NCBI RefSeq assembly: GCF_013359815.1
Contig: NZ_JABMCF010000032.1
Span: 1 to 64,000 of the forward strand
Length of the DNA: 64,000 bases
DNA from: Curtobacterium flaccumfaciens
GTDB taxonomy: Bacteria; Actinomycetota; Actinomycetes; Actinomycetales; Microbacteriaceae
Direction: 5' to 3'
Shown: positions 18,134 to 26,092 of the stretch, piece by piece
How the letters are laid out: each line of letters starts with the position of its first letter
Position numbering within the stretch: the stretch's first letter is position 1
Program-made: the position numbers and the translations under genes
The notes under the pieces: model-generated
Seen by the model: the letters and a program-made list of their open reading frames with translations, nothing else
The model's database searches: none
What the model was told of the DNA's origin: nothing

Positions 18134-18252
18134 GTCAGTGTGTAGGCCGACAACGACTTGACTCGCACGAGTCGGCCGTCGCGCGCGGCGAGATCTTCGT
18201 GCATCACGAGACGTCGATCGTCGGAGACAGGGAAGTAGCGTTCGAGGTCCAT
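18130..18252 (-). CDS. Small ORF overlapping the STAND gene start, unknown
   Basis: ATG 18252 opens a 40-residue frame (MDLERYFPVSDDRRLVMHED...) ending at TGA 18130-18132, which overlaps TTG 18133 of the large gene as TTGA. The protein-like reading continues upstream of ATG for about 20 codons (SALREDVLPRVIDWRDDRTD) to a stop at about 18363, but no ATG or GTG is found there, so the true start may be CTG or the 5' end may be lost. It may be a coupled partner or a leader that sets translation of the nuclease. No known family. Confidence 0.4.
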   Translation of the reverse strand: MDLERYFPVSDDRRLVMHEDLAARDGRLVRVKSLSAYTLT

Positions 18253-18361
18253 GTCGGTTCGGTCGTCGCGCCAGTCGATGACGCGCGGCAGGACGTCCTC
18301 GCGCAGCGCGGACCATTCGGCCGAGCGAGGTGAGAGCAGAGGGTGCCGACGGCCCCTGCCC

Positions 18362-18374
18362 TAGTATCGCCTTG
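18362..18374 (+). promoter_or_regulatory. -10-like box for the two-TM coiled-coil gene
   Basis: TAGTAT at 18362-18367 lies only seven bases before GTG 18374, so the transcript would be nearly leaderless. No convincing -35 element is visible at the normal distance. Confidence 0.35.
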
Positions 18375-19417
18375 TGAGCGGGGAACAAGTGCGGACGATT
18401 GAACCTGCGAAGGAACACGCTCGGGTTGGCTTAATCGTGACATTGGTTGGGCTTGGCGCCGCCGTCACGATTGGCGGGTACTTCCTCCCGGAGTCGTGGT
18501 CGTATTGGTCCGGGGTCGCCGGGAACGTAGGTACCACGCTTCTGCTCGCGAGCGGGCTTGTGCTAGTCGAACGTCACTTCTTCCGGCGCGTCGAGACGAC
18601 GCAAGCCGAGGCTGCGCGAAGCGCCGCGTCACAAGCGGTTGGAGCGGTGGAGCAGCGCTTAGAGACTCGCCTTACGTCGCTCGATGCCCGCATAGCCGAG
18701 CTCCGACGCGCGCGCGACGTTGAAGCGGATTCTCGGATTGAACGGCTCGAGCAAGACGTCAGCTTCAGGTCTATCGCTGATGCGCTGCAAACGGCATTGG
18801 ACGCAAATGCTATCCAGGCCGTCGGCTCGCACGACAGGTTCAAGGTCGTGGTGCCGGCGGGGCCTACGCCGACTTCGCCGCGCATCGGCTTCGGGTACCG
18901 ACCGCCCGGTGGATTCGATCACCAGACTTGGGACGAAAACATCACCCTCACGTTCCTGCCTGACACAAGCCTGAATCAGGCCATTTGGGTGAACTGGGCG
19001 CCCGAGGAAACGTTCGAAGGCGCGGTCATCAGCCTGATTGCAGCAATGCGCAGCGCGAGTGAGGGCGTGGCCGCAAAGTCGCTCGATAGCCCCTCGAAGC
19101 TCGTCACGAACTTGCGACAAGCCCTCGACCTTGCAATAGCCTCCAAACGCGGGAATGAGGACAACTGGTTGCAGGGTAGGACACTCGCGGAGTTGCTTTG
19201 GAACGGTTGGGCGGTAACTGACGCCGGTCTGCAGCGGCCGGATCGCTTAGTCCTTGTCATCGATGGTGAGCAGTTCCCGGACCGCCGCGAGCAGGGACAA
19301 GGCTTCAACGTCAGCCGCCCGACGGTCGCCAAGCCTGATGGCTTGAACGACGCAGACTGGGAGACGCTCCTGCAGGTCACGAGCTCACACTTCTTCTTCC
19401 GATCGGAGAACCGGTAG
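18374..19417 (+). CDS. Two-TM coiled-coil protein of the defence island, unknown
   Basis: 347 residues from GTG 18374. Two hydrophobic helices occupy residues 17-37 (VGLIVTLVGLGAAVTIGGYF) and about 47-66 (GVAGNVGTTLLLASGLVLVE). A long coiled coil follows, about 70-135, rich in Glu, Arg and Ala in heptads. The C-terminal 200 residues form a soluble domain with beta-like stretches (RFKVVVPAGP, RLVLVIDGEQFP) that I do not recognise. It is divergent from the STAND nuclease gene with a shared intergenic promoter region. A membrane effector or sensor for the island is plausible but is inference only. Confidence 0.65.
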   Translation: MSGEQVRTIEPAKEHARVGLIVTLVGLGAAVTIGGYFLPESWSYWSGVAGNVGTTLLLASGLVLVERHFFRRVETTQAEAARSAASQAVGAVEQRLETRLTSLDARIAELRRARDVEADSRIERLEQDVSFRSIADALQTALDANAIQAVGSHDRFKVVVPAGPTPTSPRIGFGYRPPGGFDHQTWDENITLTFLPDTSLNQAIWVNWAPEETFEGAVISLIAAMRSASEGVAAKSLDSPSKLVTNLRQALDLAIASKRGNEDNWLQGRTLAELLWNGWAVTDAGLQRPDRLVLVIDGEQFPDRREQGQGFNVSRPTVAKPDGLNDADWETLLQVTSSHFFFRSENR

Positions 19418-19527
19418 TTCGATGAACGCTCTCCGCCTCAGGGCCAAGCGGGGCAGTATCCCACTACCCCTCGTTGCGCTGGGAGCCCCAAGCTGAGCAC
19501 GGCGGTAGAGCAGGTGTCGTACGAGTC

Positions 19528-19600
19528 TGCTAACCTAACGTCGTCAGCGCCCCTCCAAGGCTAGAGCCGCAAGGCTTCCTCAAATGCGGGGGGCCTTCTC
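19528..19600 (+). ncRNA. Structured leader, abiF-like RNA candidate
   Basis: The leader of the Abi_2 gene can fold: AAGGC (19557-19561) pairs with GCCTT (19593-19597), enclosing GAGCC-GCAA-GGCTT (19564-19577), a 5-bp stem with a GNRA tetraloop, then a G-rich run. The abiF RNA motif described from comparative genomics lies directly upstream of Abi_2-domain genes, so position and structure fit. I cannot confirm a covariance-model match. Confidence 0.4.
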
Positions 19601-19613
19601 GTACCATCAGCGG

Positions 19614-20474
19614 GTGACTAAGCCGTTTCTAACCCTCGACGACCAGGTTGCGTTGCTTCGATCCCGGGGCCTTGACGTTGGAGACCCTGGGATCGCGGCG
19701 GCCGACCTTCGCCGGCTGAACTACTACCGTGTCAGCGGATACAGCAGGCAGTTTCAGATCGCTCCGTCCGCTGGCGACGAGACTTTTGTACCTGGTGCCT
19801 CTCTCGCGCGGATCCTCGAGCTGATGGCGCTAGACGCTCAACTGCGGGGCCTCCTCAGTGAAGCGCTCAGTGAGATCGAGATCGGTGTGCGCTCGCGCTT
19901 TGCGTACGAGGCAGGACTGGAATTGGGCTCGAAAGCCTTCTACCTTGACGAATCTGCTTACCTCGATGTGACTCCAGACCTCGGCGCACACATCGCGAAG
20001 GTCGAACGCGAGCTTTCACGGCCGAAGCTGAGGACGGTCGAGCGGTACAAGGTGGGAGACGACCTGAGCGCGGTCCCGATATGGGTCGCAATCGAGCTCA
20101 TCACGTTCGGAGCCTTGGCGAAGACGCTCTGGTATCTGAGTTCGCAGCAGCCAACGCTTCTGACCGCTGATTCGCTCGGGGTCCAGCGCACCGGCTTCAC
20201 CTCTGCTGTGCACAGCTTCGCCGTGCTCCGGAACGCCTGCGCCCATCACAACCAACTGTGGCATCGGCCGTTCGACGTCATGTTCGCGACGCTCCCCAAG
20301 GAGAAGAAGCGCGAACCGAAGTTTGACCGGGCGAGCGCGTACAGCGGCATCGTGGTGGCCAAGCGCTTCCTGCGAGCGATGGGACGGCTACCAGATTGGG
20401 AGGATCGCGTGAACGAGCTTCTTGACTCCAATGCGGGCTTTCGCTCTGGCATCCTGCAACCCGACCCTAAGTAG
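19614..20474 (+). CDS. Abi_2/AbiF-family abortive infection protein (HEPN)
   Basis: 286 residues from GTG 19614. The family-typical N-terminus TKPFLTLDDQVALLRSRGL and NYYRVSGYSRQF are present, as is the HEPN motif RNACAHHNQLW (Arg206, His211-212), the predicted RNase active site. Abi_2 proteins of the AbiD/AbiF type stop phage by abortive infection. An upstream start at 19584 would run into the structured leader, so I prefer GTG 19614. It lies next to the STAND nuclease and the membrane protein in a low-GC block, supporting a defence island. Confidence 0.85.
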   Translation: MTKPFLTLDDQVALLRSRGLDVGDPGIAAADLRRLNYYRVSGYSRQFQIAPSAGDETFVPGASLARILELMALDAQLRGLLSEALSEIEIGVRSRFAYEAGLELGSKAFYLDESAYLDVTPDLGAHIAKVERELSRPKLRTVERYKVGDDLSAVPIWVAIELITFGALAKTLWYLSSQQPTLLTADSLGVQRTGFTSAVHSFAVLRNACAHHNQLWHRPFDVMFATLPKEKKREPKFDRASAYSGIVVAKRFLRAMGRLPDWEDRVNELLDSNAGFRSGILQPDPK

Positions 20475-20592
20475 GCGCCGCTCGACAGCTTCCGGGAACG
20501 ATCAGATGTGAAGTCGCGGGGCACGACGACCGACTGCCGTTTGCAAACGAGAAGCGGCCGCTGGGCCCGGCGAAGCGGCGGAGGTGCCGATG

Positions 20593-20631
20593 ACGCTCAC
20601 CATAGATTCGAACCCGGATCTCACGGCTTCG
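20593..20631 (-). repeat. Degenerate copy of a tRNA T-arm (possible attachment site)
   Basis: On the minus strand the segment reads GCCGTGAGATCCGGGTTCGA followed by ATC, matching the anticodon-stem-to-T-arm part of the tRNA-Gln 85 bp away (GCCGTTAGGTCCGGGTTCGA then ATC) with few differences. It lacks the 5' half and cannot fold as a tRNA. Such a fragment facing the tRNA 3' end is what an old integration event leaves. Confidence 0.4.
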
Positions 20632-20677
20632 AGCCTGCACGGTCGAGGTGAAGCGATGTGATCGGCGAGCACGGCCG

Positions 20678-20749
20678 CTCCGCCTCCAGGATTCGAACCC
20701 GGACCTAACGGCACCAAAGGCCGTCGTGCTGCCATTACACCAAGGCGGA
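20678..20749 (-). tRNA. tRNA-Gln (anticodon TTG)
   Basis: 72 nt on the minus strand. The acceptor stem is TCCGCCT with AGGCGGA, discriminator G, no encoded CCA. The anticodon arm is CGGCCTTTGGTGCCG with anticodon TTG, and the T arm is GTCCGGGTTCGAATCCTGG. The 3' end faces the accessory island, the usual orientation when a tRNA gene serves as the integration target. Confidence 0.93.
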
Positions 20750-20828
20750 ACACACCCGAAGGTGCTCCTCCATCCTCCCACGACCGACGAGGCTGGCTGT
20801 CCGCTCCGGGTTCGGCCAAGATGGTGGG

Positions 20829-21323
20829 ATGCCGCATGAGGACGAGGTCGATCGCATCGTCGCGGCGTGGGGTCGTGAGCGTGCCGACCTCGACTTCGGC
20901 CCACTCGAGGTGCTGTCCCGCGTGGACCGGCTCGCCCGGCACCTGGACCGCGCCAGGCGGACCGCGTTCGACGCGAGCGACATGGAGCCGTGGGAGTTCG
21001 ACGTCCTGTCGGCCCTGCGGCGCGCGGGTGAGCCGTACGAGCTGAGCCCGAAGACCCTGCTGCAGCAGACCCTGGTGTCGAGCGGCACGATGACGAACCG
21101 GGTGGACCGCCTGGCGGCCCGCGGCTTCGTGGGGCGGCGGACCGACCCGAAGGACGGCCGCGGCATCCTCGTCTCGCTGACGGGCAAGGGCCGGGTGGCG
21201 GTGGACGCGGCGATCGCGGACCTGCTGGCCGCCGAGCGCGACATCCTGTCCGGGGTCTCCGCCGACGAGCAGGGCCAGTTGGCCGGGCTGCTCCGCCGAC
21301 TCATCCTGGGTCTCGGGGACTGA
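20829..21323 (+). CDS. MarR-family regulator, 164 aa
   Basis: Winged helix-turn-helix in the middle: EPWEFDVLSALRRAGEPYELS, then SSGTMTNRVDRLAARGFVGR as recognition helix and RTDPKDGRGILVSLTGKGR as the wing with the DxRxxxxxLT signature. The N-terminal helices carry a long dimer segment. It lies just upstream of a glyoxalase-fold gene on the same strand (48-bp gap), which may be a target. Ligand unknown. Confidence 0.9.
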   Translation: MPHEDEVDRIVAAWGRERADLDFGPLEVLSRVDRLARHLDRARRTAFDASDMEPWEFDVLSALRRAGEPYELSPKTLLQQTLVSSGTMTNRVDRLAARGFVGRRTDPKDGRGILVSLTGKGRVAVDAAIADLLAAERDILSGVSADEQGQLAGLLRRLILGLGD

Positions 21324-21370
21324 CCGAAAGCGTGGCACGGGCCGAGCGGCGCCGGCGTAGCGTGCGGCGC

Positions 21371-21847
21371 ATGCACGCCATCACCCTCGCCGTCGCCGAC
21401 GTCGCTCGATCGGCTGAGTTCTACCGCACCCTGCTCGGCATCGAGGGCAGCGGCGTCATCGGCACCGAGTACCCCGCCACCGAGACGCAGGCCGGCGGCA
21501 CCACGGCGATGTTCACCCTCGACGACGGCCTGATCGTCAGCGTCTACGGCCGGGACGACATGGCGAAGGACTCCGGCGTGCCGCTGGCCACGGCACCGAG
21601 CAGCACGATCGGGCACTTCACGAGCAGTCAGGCAGAGGCGGAGGCGTTCCTTGAACGGGCGCAGGCAGCGGGCGCCACGATGCCCGAGCCCCCGTACACG
21701 CGCCCGTGGGGCATGTGGTCCGGCTTCTTCCAGGACCCGGACGGGCACCTGTGGGAGGTCGTGGCGAACCCCGGCGGTGGGGCCCCCGAGGACGCCACGC
21801 CGACGGACAGCGGCCAGGACGCGGTCGACCCCACGTCCGTCGAGTAG
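21371..21847 (+). CDS. VOC/glyoxalase-fold protein
   Basis: 158 residues from ATG 21371. Two beta-alpha-beta-beta-beta modules are recognisable: AITLAVADVARSAEFYRTLLG at the start and FFQDPDGHLWEVVANP (DPDGH-x-xE motif) near residue 130. VOC proteins of this size include antibiotic-binding proteins, lyases and dioxygenases. An acidic, Pro-rich C-terminal tail of about 25 residues is extra. Its stop lies 7 bp from the stop of the convergent ABC-F gene. Confidence 0.85.
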   Translation: MHAITLAVADVARSAEFYRTLLGIEGSGVIGTEYPATETQAGGTTAMFTLDDGLIVSVYGRDDMAKDSGVPLATAPSSTIGHFTSSQAEAEAFLERAQAAGATMPEPPYTRPWGMWSGFFQDPDGHLWEVVANPGGGAPEDATPTDSGQDAVDPTSVE

Positions 21848-21853
21848 ACCGGC

Positions 21854-23701
21854 TCAGACCCCGAGCAGCTCCGCGACCTCGAGCCAGCGCTCCTCGAGCT
21901 GCTCGACCTCGGCCTCGAGCGCACCGAGCTTCGCCTGCAGTTCGCCGAGCCCGGCGTAGTCGGACTGGTCGTGCGTCGCGAACTGGTCGAGCAGCTTCTT
22001 GCGGTCCGCGCCGACCTTCGCGATCTTCCGGTCGAGCGCCGACATCTCCTTCTCGGCCGTCCGCCGGTCCGCTCCCGACATGGCGGACGCACCGGCGGCC
22101 TTGGACCCGGCCACGGCACCGGCCGAGCCGGTCCCGCCGACGGTGTCGGGCCTCCCGGCAGACGCGGCGGCAGCCGCAGAGGCGGTCCCGCCACCGGTGC
22201 CGGCCTCGCGCAGACGCATGTACTCGTCGACGCCGCCGGGCAGGTGGCGCAGGTGACCGCCGAGCACGGCGTACTGCTGGTCGGTGACGCGCTCGAGCAG
22301 GTACCGGTCGTGGCTGACGACCAGCAGGGTGCCGGGCCAGGTGTCGAGCAGGTCCTCCATGGCGGCGAGCATGTCGGTGTCGAGGTCGTTGGTGGGCTCG
22401 TCGAGGATGAGCACGTTCGGCTCGTCGAGCAGGATGAGCATGAGCTGCAGACGACGCTTCTGCCCACCGGAAAGGTCCTTGACGGGCGTGGAGAGCTGCT
22501 CCGAGGTGAAGCCGAGCCGCTCGAGCAGCTGCGACGGCGTCATCTCCTTGCCGTCGGCGACGTAGCTCGTCTTCTTGCGGGCCACCACCTCGCGAACGCG
22601 GTCGGCGGCGAACTGCTGCAGGTCGGCGAGCTGCTGGTCGAGCACGGCAACCTGCACGGTCTTGCCGGTCTTCACCCGCCCGCTGGTCGGCTGCAGCCGG
22701 CCGGAGACCAGGTTGAGCAGCGTGGACTTGCCGGCGCCGTTCGGGCCGAGGATGCCGGTCCGCTCCCCCGGTGCGATGCGCCACTCGATGCGGTCGAGGA
22801 TCTGCGTGCCGTCGAACGAGACGCTCACGTCGAGCAGGTCGACGACGTCCTTGCCGAGGCGCGCGGTCGCCGTCCGGGACAGCGCGACCGTGTCGCGGAT
22901 CGGCGGGACGTCGTCGATCAGGGCGTTCGCCGCGTCGATGCGGAACTTCGGCTTGCTCGTGCGGGCCGGGGCGCCGCGGCGGAGCCACGCGAGCTCCTTG
23001 CGGGCCAGGTTCTGCCGGCGCTGCTCGATCGTGGCGGCCTGCCGGTCACGCTCGACGCGCTGCAGGATGTACGCGGCGTAGCCACCTTCGAAGGGGTCGA
23101 CGACGCCGTCGTGGACCTCCCACGTGTCGGTCGACACCGCGTCGAGGAACCACCGGTCGTGCGTCACGACGACCATGCCGCCCTGGTTCGACGACCAGCG
23201 GCGGTTGATGTGCCCGGCGAGCCACTCGATGCCCTCGACGTCCAGGTGGTTGGTCGGCTCGTCCAGGAACAGGACGTCCCAGTCGCCGACCAGCAGCCGC
23301 GCGAGTGCCACGCGGCGACGCTGCCCACCGGACAGCTCGTCGACGCTGACGTCCCACGGGATGTCCGAGACCAGACCGCCGATGATGTCGCGGATCTTCG
23401 GGTCACCGGCCCACTCGTGCTCCTCGAGGTCGCCGACGACGGTGCTGCCGACGGTTGCGCCCTCGGGCAGGATGTCGCGCTGGTCCAGGTACCCGATGGT
23501 CAGGCCACGGCGGTGCGTGACGCGGCCGCCGTCCGGCTCGAGGCGCTGGGACAGCAGTGCGAGGAGGGTCGACTTGCCGTCGCCGTTCCGGCCGACGACG
23601 CCGATCCGGTCACCCTCGTCGATGCCGAGGGTGACGTTGTCGAAGACGACCTTGGTGGGGAACTCGAGATGCAGGTTCTCGGCGCCGAGGAGATGTGCCA
23701 C
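21854..23701 (-). CDS. ABC-F family ATPase (Uup-like)
   Basis: 615 residues, soluble, with two ABC domains: GRNGDGKST and LSGGQRRRVALARLL with FLDEPTNHLD in the first, GPNGAGKST and LSGGQKRRLQLMLILLDEP with LDEPTNDLD in the second. Between them is a charged linker, and the C-terminus ends in a coiled coil (about residues 540-610) after a low-complexity Ala/Gly-rich insert. No membrane domain, so it is not a transporter. ABC-F proteins act on the ribosome or on branched DNA (Uup); the C-terminal coiled coil points to Uup. Confidence 0.9.
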   Translation of the reverse strand: MAHLLGAENLHLEFPTKVVFDNVTLGIDEGDRIGVVGRNGDGKSTLLALLSQRLEPDGGRVTHRRGLTIGYLDQRDILPEGATVGSTVVGDLEEHEWAGDPKIRDIIGGLVSDIPWDVSVDELSGGQRRRVALARLLVGDWDVLFLDEPTNHLDVEGIEWLAGHINRRWSSNQGGMVVVTHDRWFLDAVSTDTWEVHDGVVDPFEGGYAAYILQRVERDRQAATIEQRRQNLARKELAWLRRGAPARTSKPKFRIDAANALIDDVPPIRDTVALSRTATARLGKDVVDLLDVSVSFDGTQILDRIEWRIAPGERTGILGPNGAGKSTLLNLVSGRLQPTSGRVKTGKTVQVAVLDQQLADLQQFAADRVREVVARKKTSYVADGKEMTPSQLLERLGFTSEQLSTPVKDLSGGQKRRLQLMLILLDEPNVLILDEPTNDLDTDMLAAMEDLLDTWPGTLLVVSHDRYLLERVTDQQYAVLGGHLRHLPGGVDEYMRLREAGTGGGTASAAAAASAGRPDTVGGTGSAGAVAGSKAAGASAMSGADRRTAEKEMSALDRKIAKVGADRKKLLDQFATHDQSDYAGLGELQAKLGALEAEVEQLEERWLEVAELLGV

Positions 23702-23801
23702 GCGTCAAGGGTAGGTGGCGCGGCGGGGTGGTGGGTGCGGGGCGGGTGGCTGGGCGGGTTGGCCGACCGGCTCTGGGCGCACGGTGCGCGCTTGTTCGAG
23801 T

Positions 23802-23863
23802 GGTGCGAGGTTGCCCGCTCGGTGCGAGCCTGTAGCGGCACACGGAGCGCGCAACCTCGCACC
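23802..23863. repeat. Dispersed palindrome, family B (copy 1)
   Basis: Perfect 12-bp arms, GGTGCGAGGTTG (23802-23813) and CAACCTCGCACC (23852-23863), enclose a variable centre. The left half (GTGCGAGGTTGCCCGCTCGG) is repeated almost exactly at 55559. It lies between the ABC-F gene promoter side and the 3' end of the membrane-protein gene. Confidence 0.65.
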
Positions 23864-23905
23864 GGTCGACAGACCGCGCACGGTGCGTCGGCCTGGAGGC
23901 CCGGG

Positions 23906-24580
23906 TCAGTTCGCGGGGGCCGGCTCGGCTCCGGCGCGGGGCTCGGTCTCCTGCAGGAACGCTCGCCACTGCTTCCGCTTGCTGACGGTCCAGAGCAGCA
24001 TCGCGAGGAAGAACACGGCGAGGAGCGCGTACAGCAGCCCGAACAACGTCGCCCAGTTGAGCAGGAACTGCGCGAACGCGAACGGCGTCCATCCGAGGGC
24101 GAGCCAGAACGTCGATGTCGATTGACCGAGTCGACGGCCGGCGAGTGCGACGAGCGCGGTCCGGTGCTGCGGATCGGCGGGCTGCTGCCCACGAGCCATG
24201 CGCTCGATCCGTCGGCGGACGGCACGAGGAAGCCCGAGCATCGGGTCGGACAGCGCGCTCTGGAACTGTCCACCGCCTCGGACGATTGCGGTGACCCAGC
24301 AGACCGGGCCAACGATCATGAGCGGGACGATGACGAAGAACGCCCAGTCCGGCAGGCCACTTCCGGTCGAGGGCAGCTCGAAGCGCGGCAGGTGTTCGGC
24401 GCTCAGCCACCCGGCTGCAACCGCGGCGACGACGGCCAGCACGATCCAGATGACCCGCCAGACCATCGAACGGCGGACACGCGGTCCGACTGGCGCCCCC
24501 GCGAGCCGGTCCTCCACCTGCTGCCAGGTCTCCTCGGAGACCGTGGCTCCGGCGAACTCATGCGGGGCCGGCGTGGACAC
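23906..24580 (-). CDS. Four-helix membrane protein, unknown, 224 aa
   Basis: GTG 24580 follows the PLDc_N gene stop by only two bases, so the two are co-transcribed. Hydrophobic helices occur at MVWRVIWIVLAVVAAVAAGW, FFVIVPLMIVGPVCWVTAIV, and a pair near the C-terminus (FLLNWATLFGLLYALLAVFF). The soluble loop between the second and third has RRRIERMARGQQ. No catalytic motif is visible. Confidence 0.75.
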   Translation of the reverse strand: MSTPAPHEFAGATVSEETWQQVEDRLAGAPVGPRVRRSMVWRVIWIVLAVVAAVAAGWLSAEHLPRFELPSTGSGLPDWAFFVIVPLMIVGPVCWVTAIVRGGGQFQSALSDPMLGLPRAVRRRIERMARGQQPADPQHRTALVALAGRRLGQSTSTFWLALGWTPFAFAQFLLNWATLFGLLYALLAVFFLAMLLWTVSKRKQWRAFLQETEPRAGAEPAPAN

Positions 24581-24582
24581 GG

Positions 24583-24981
24583 TCAGCTCGCGGGGGCGGT
24601 GTCGCCCTCGCCCGCGGCTTCCTTCGCGCGCTTCAGGCGGGCCTGCGCCTCCCAGTACTCGATCTCGCGCTCGAGCTCGGCGAGCTCCTGCTCGGTACCG
24701 GTGACGCGCTTGGCGCCGTGCGCACTGCGGGCGTCGCCGAGGGTGGCGTACCGGTCCTCGTGGCGGGTGGGCTCGATGTAGCGACCGTGGTTCCGTTCGC
24801 CCGGAGCCCAGTCGTGGCCGATGGCGAACCAGACGATGCTGCCGACGACGGGGACCAGGATCACGAGGATCACCCACGCGATCTTCGGCAGGCCGCGGAT
24901 CTGGTCATCCGTCTTCGTCAGGATGTCGATCAGGGCGAAGACCAGCAGGATGACGGTGATCCCGGGCAGCAAGACGCTCAT
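24583..24981 (-). CDS. PLDc_N (phospholipase D N-terminal) membrane protein
   Basis: 132 residues. Two transmembrane helices at the N-terminus (LLPGITVILLVFALIDILT and IAWVILVILVPVVGSIVWFA) match the PLDc_N domain, the membrane anchor of cardiolipin synthases, here without the catalytic domain. A charged coiled-coil region follows (ELAELEREIEYWEAQARLKR). It heads a two-gene unit with the four-helix membrane gene. Confidence 0.8.
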   Translation of the reverse strand: MSVLLPGITVILLVFALIDILTKTDDQIRGLPKIAWVILVILVPVVGSIVWFAIGHDWAPGERNHGRYIEPTRHEDRYATLGDARSAHGAKRVTGTEQELAELEREIEYWEAQARLKRAKEAAGEGDTAPAS

Positions 24982-25655
24982 GTTCGCGATTCTATGGATC
25001 CGCTTGGAGTCTCACCATGCCCCGAACGAGCGTCCCGGTTGCGAAGGTGCACAGGGTGGGCGTCGAGGTACCGGCGGGCGAGCACCGCGGACCGTGCCGT
25101 CAAGGCGAACTGCGCCGCCGTGGCGATGCCGCCCGCCACGGCGAAGGGCCAGAACGCACCACCGGCGAACGTGACCGCAGACCACACGATCACGAACCCA
25201 GCAAGACTGGGCAGTTCGCCGCCGTCGCCCAGTTCGACTGCCCTCGCCTGCACGACGATCCGACGGTCCTCCGGCGCGGCCCGCCGCCCGGTCGCCGCCG
25301 CCGTCACCGCGCGCTGTTCGCGTTGCTGCAGCGGCGCGAGCACCGGCGCACGGCGGGCTTCCTCGCCGTTCCGTCTCCGGCGGATCAGGACCCGAACGGC
25401 GTCGCCGAGACCGATGACGAAGCCCAGTGCGGTGACGACGCCGGCAACTGCGAAGCGAGCGTCCGATCCGGCGGGCACGGCGATCGCCGCGATGCACAGC
25501 GCCACCAGCACCAGCCCGATGACCACGACGAACCCGAGGACCGGCGGGCCGGGTGTCCAGGTCTGCGCGAGGAGCAGGTGTGCACGGTCGTCGGCTTCGG
25601 CCCAGCGTCGCCCCGCCGCCGCGCGCTCGGTGTCGGTCTGGGCGGCGGCGGTCAC
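24978..25655 (-). CDS. Membrane protein at the end of the molybdenum-cofactor operon, 225 aa
   Basis: GTG 25655 overlaps the moaE stop as GTGA, which decides the start. Four hydrophobic helices are visible: VLGFVVVIGLVLVALCIAAI, FAVAGVVTALGFVIGLGDAV, then FVIVWSAVTFAGGAFWPFAV and the adjoining GGIATAAQFALTARSA. The N-terminal 40 residues and the loop after helix two are charged. I do not recognise the family. Coupling to moaE makes a link to molybdate or cofactor use possible, but the sequence shows no such motif. Confidence 0.75.
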   Translation of the reverse strand: MTAAAQTDTERAAAGRRWAEADDRAHLLLAQTWTPGPPVLGFVVVIGLVLVALCIAAIAVPAGSDARFAVAGVVTALGFVIGLGDAVRVLIRRRRNGEEARRAPVLAPLQQREQRAVTAAATGRRAAPEDRRIVVQARAVELGDGGELPSLAGFVIVWSAVTFAGGAFWPFAVAGGIATAAQFALTARSAVLARRYLDAHPVHLRNRDARSGHGETPSGSIESRT

Positions 25656-26092
25656 AGCGCCGCGACCCACTCGTCCGTCCCGTCGGTGAACCGCTGGTGC
25701 TTCCAGATCGGCACGCGCTCCTTCACCAGGTCGACCAGGGCACCGCACGCCGCGAACGCCTGCGCCCGGTGCGACGACGACACCGCTGCGGCGAGCGCGA
25801 CGTCACCGATGCCGAGCGCCCCGACGCGGTGCAGGACGGCGATCCGGACGTCGGGGTGGTCCTCGGCGATGGTCCGGGCGACCTCGGTGATGACGTCGCC
25901 GGCGCTGGGGTGCCGCTCGTAGTCGAGCGCGGTGACGCCCTTGCCACCGTCGTGGTCACGGACGATGCCGGCGAAGGTCACCACGGCGCCGTCCTGCTCG
26001 GTGGCCACCACGGCTGCGACCTCGTCGACGCTGATGTCGCGGTCGACGACGTCGGCCAGCACGACCCGTGCGGCGGCCTCGGTGGTGCTCAC
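25652..26092 (-). CDS. moaE: Molybdopterin synthase catalytic subunit
   Basis: 146 residues from GTG 26092, overlapping the mog-type gene stop as GTGA. Family landmarks are GAVVTFAGIVRDHDGG (Arg for substrate), LDYERHPSAG, RIAVLHRVGALGIGDVALAA (H-R-x-G) and VPIWKHQRF with the catalytic Lys. MoaE joins with MoaD to put two sulfurs into cyclic pyranopterin monophosphate. MoaD is not in this window. Confidence 0.93.
   Translation of the reverse strand: MSTTEAAARVVLADVVDRDISVDEVAAVVATEQDGAVVTFAGIVRDHDGGKGVTALDYERHPSAGDVITEVARTIAEDHPDVRIAVLHRVGALGIGDVALAAAVSSSHRAQAFAACGALVDLVKERVPIWKHQRFTDGTDEWVAAL

Noticed and set aside
20648..20839. 63-codon frame across the tRNA-Gln
   Set aside because: It only exists because the antisense of the tRNA is open; no ribosome site.
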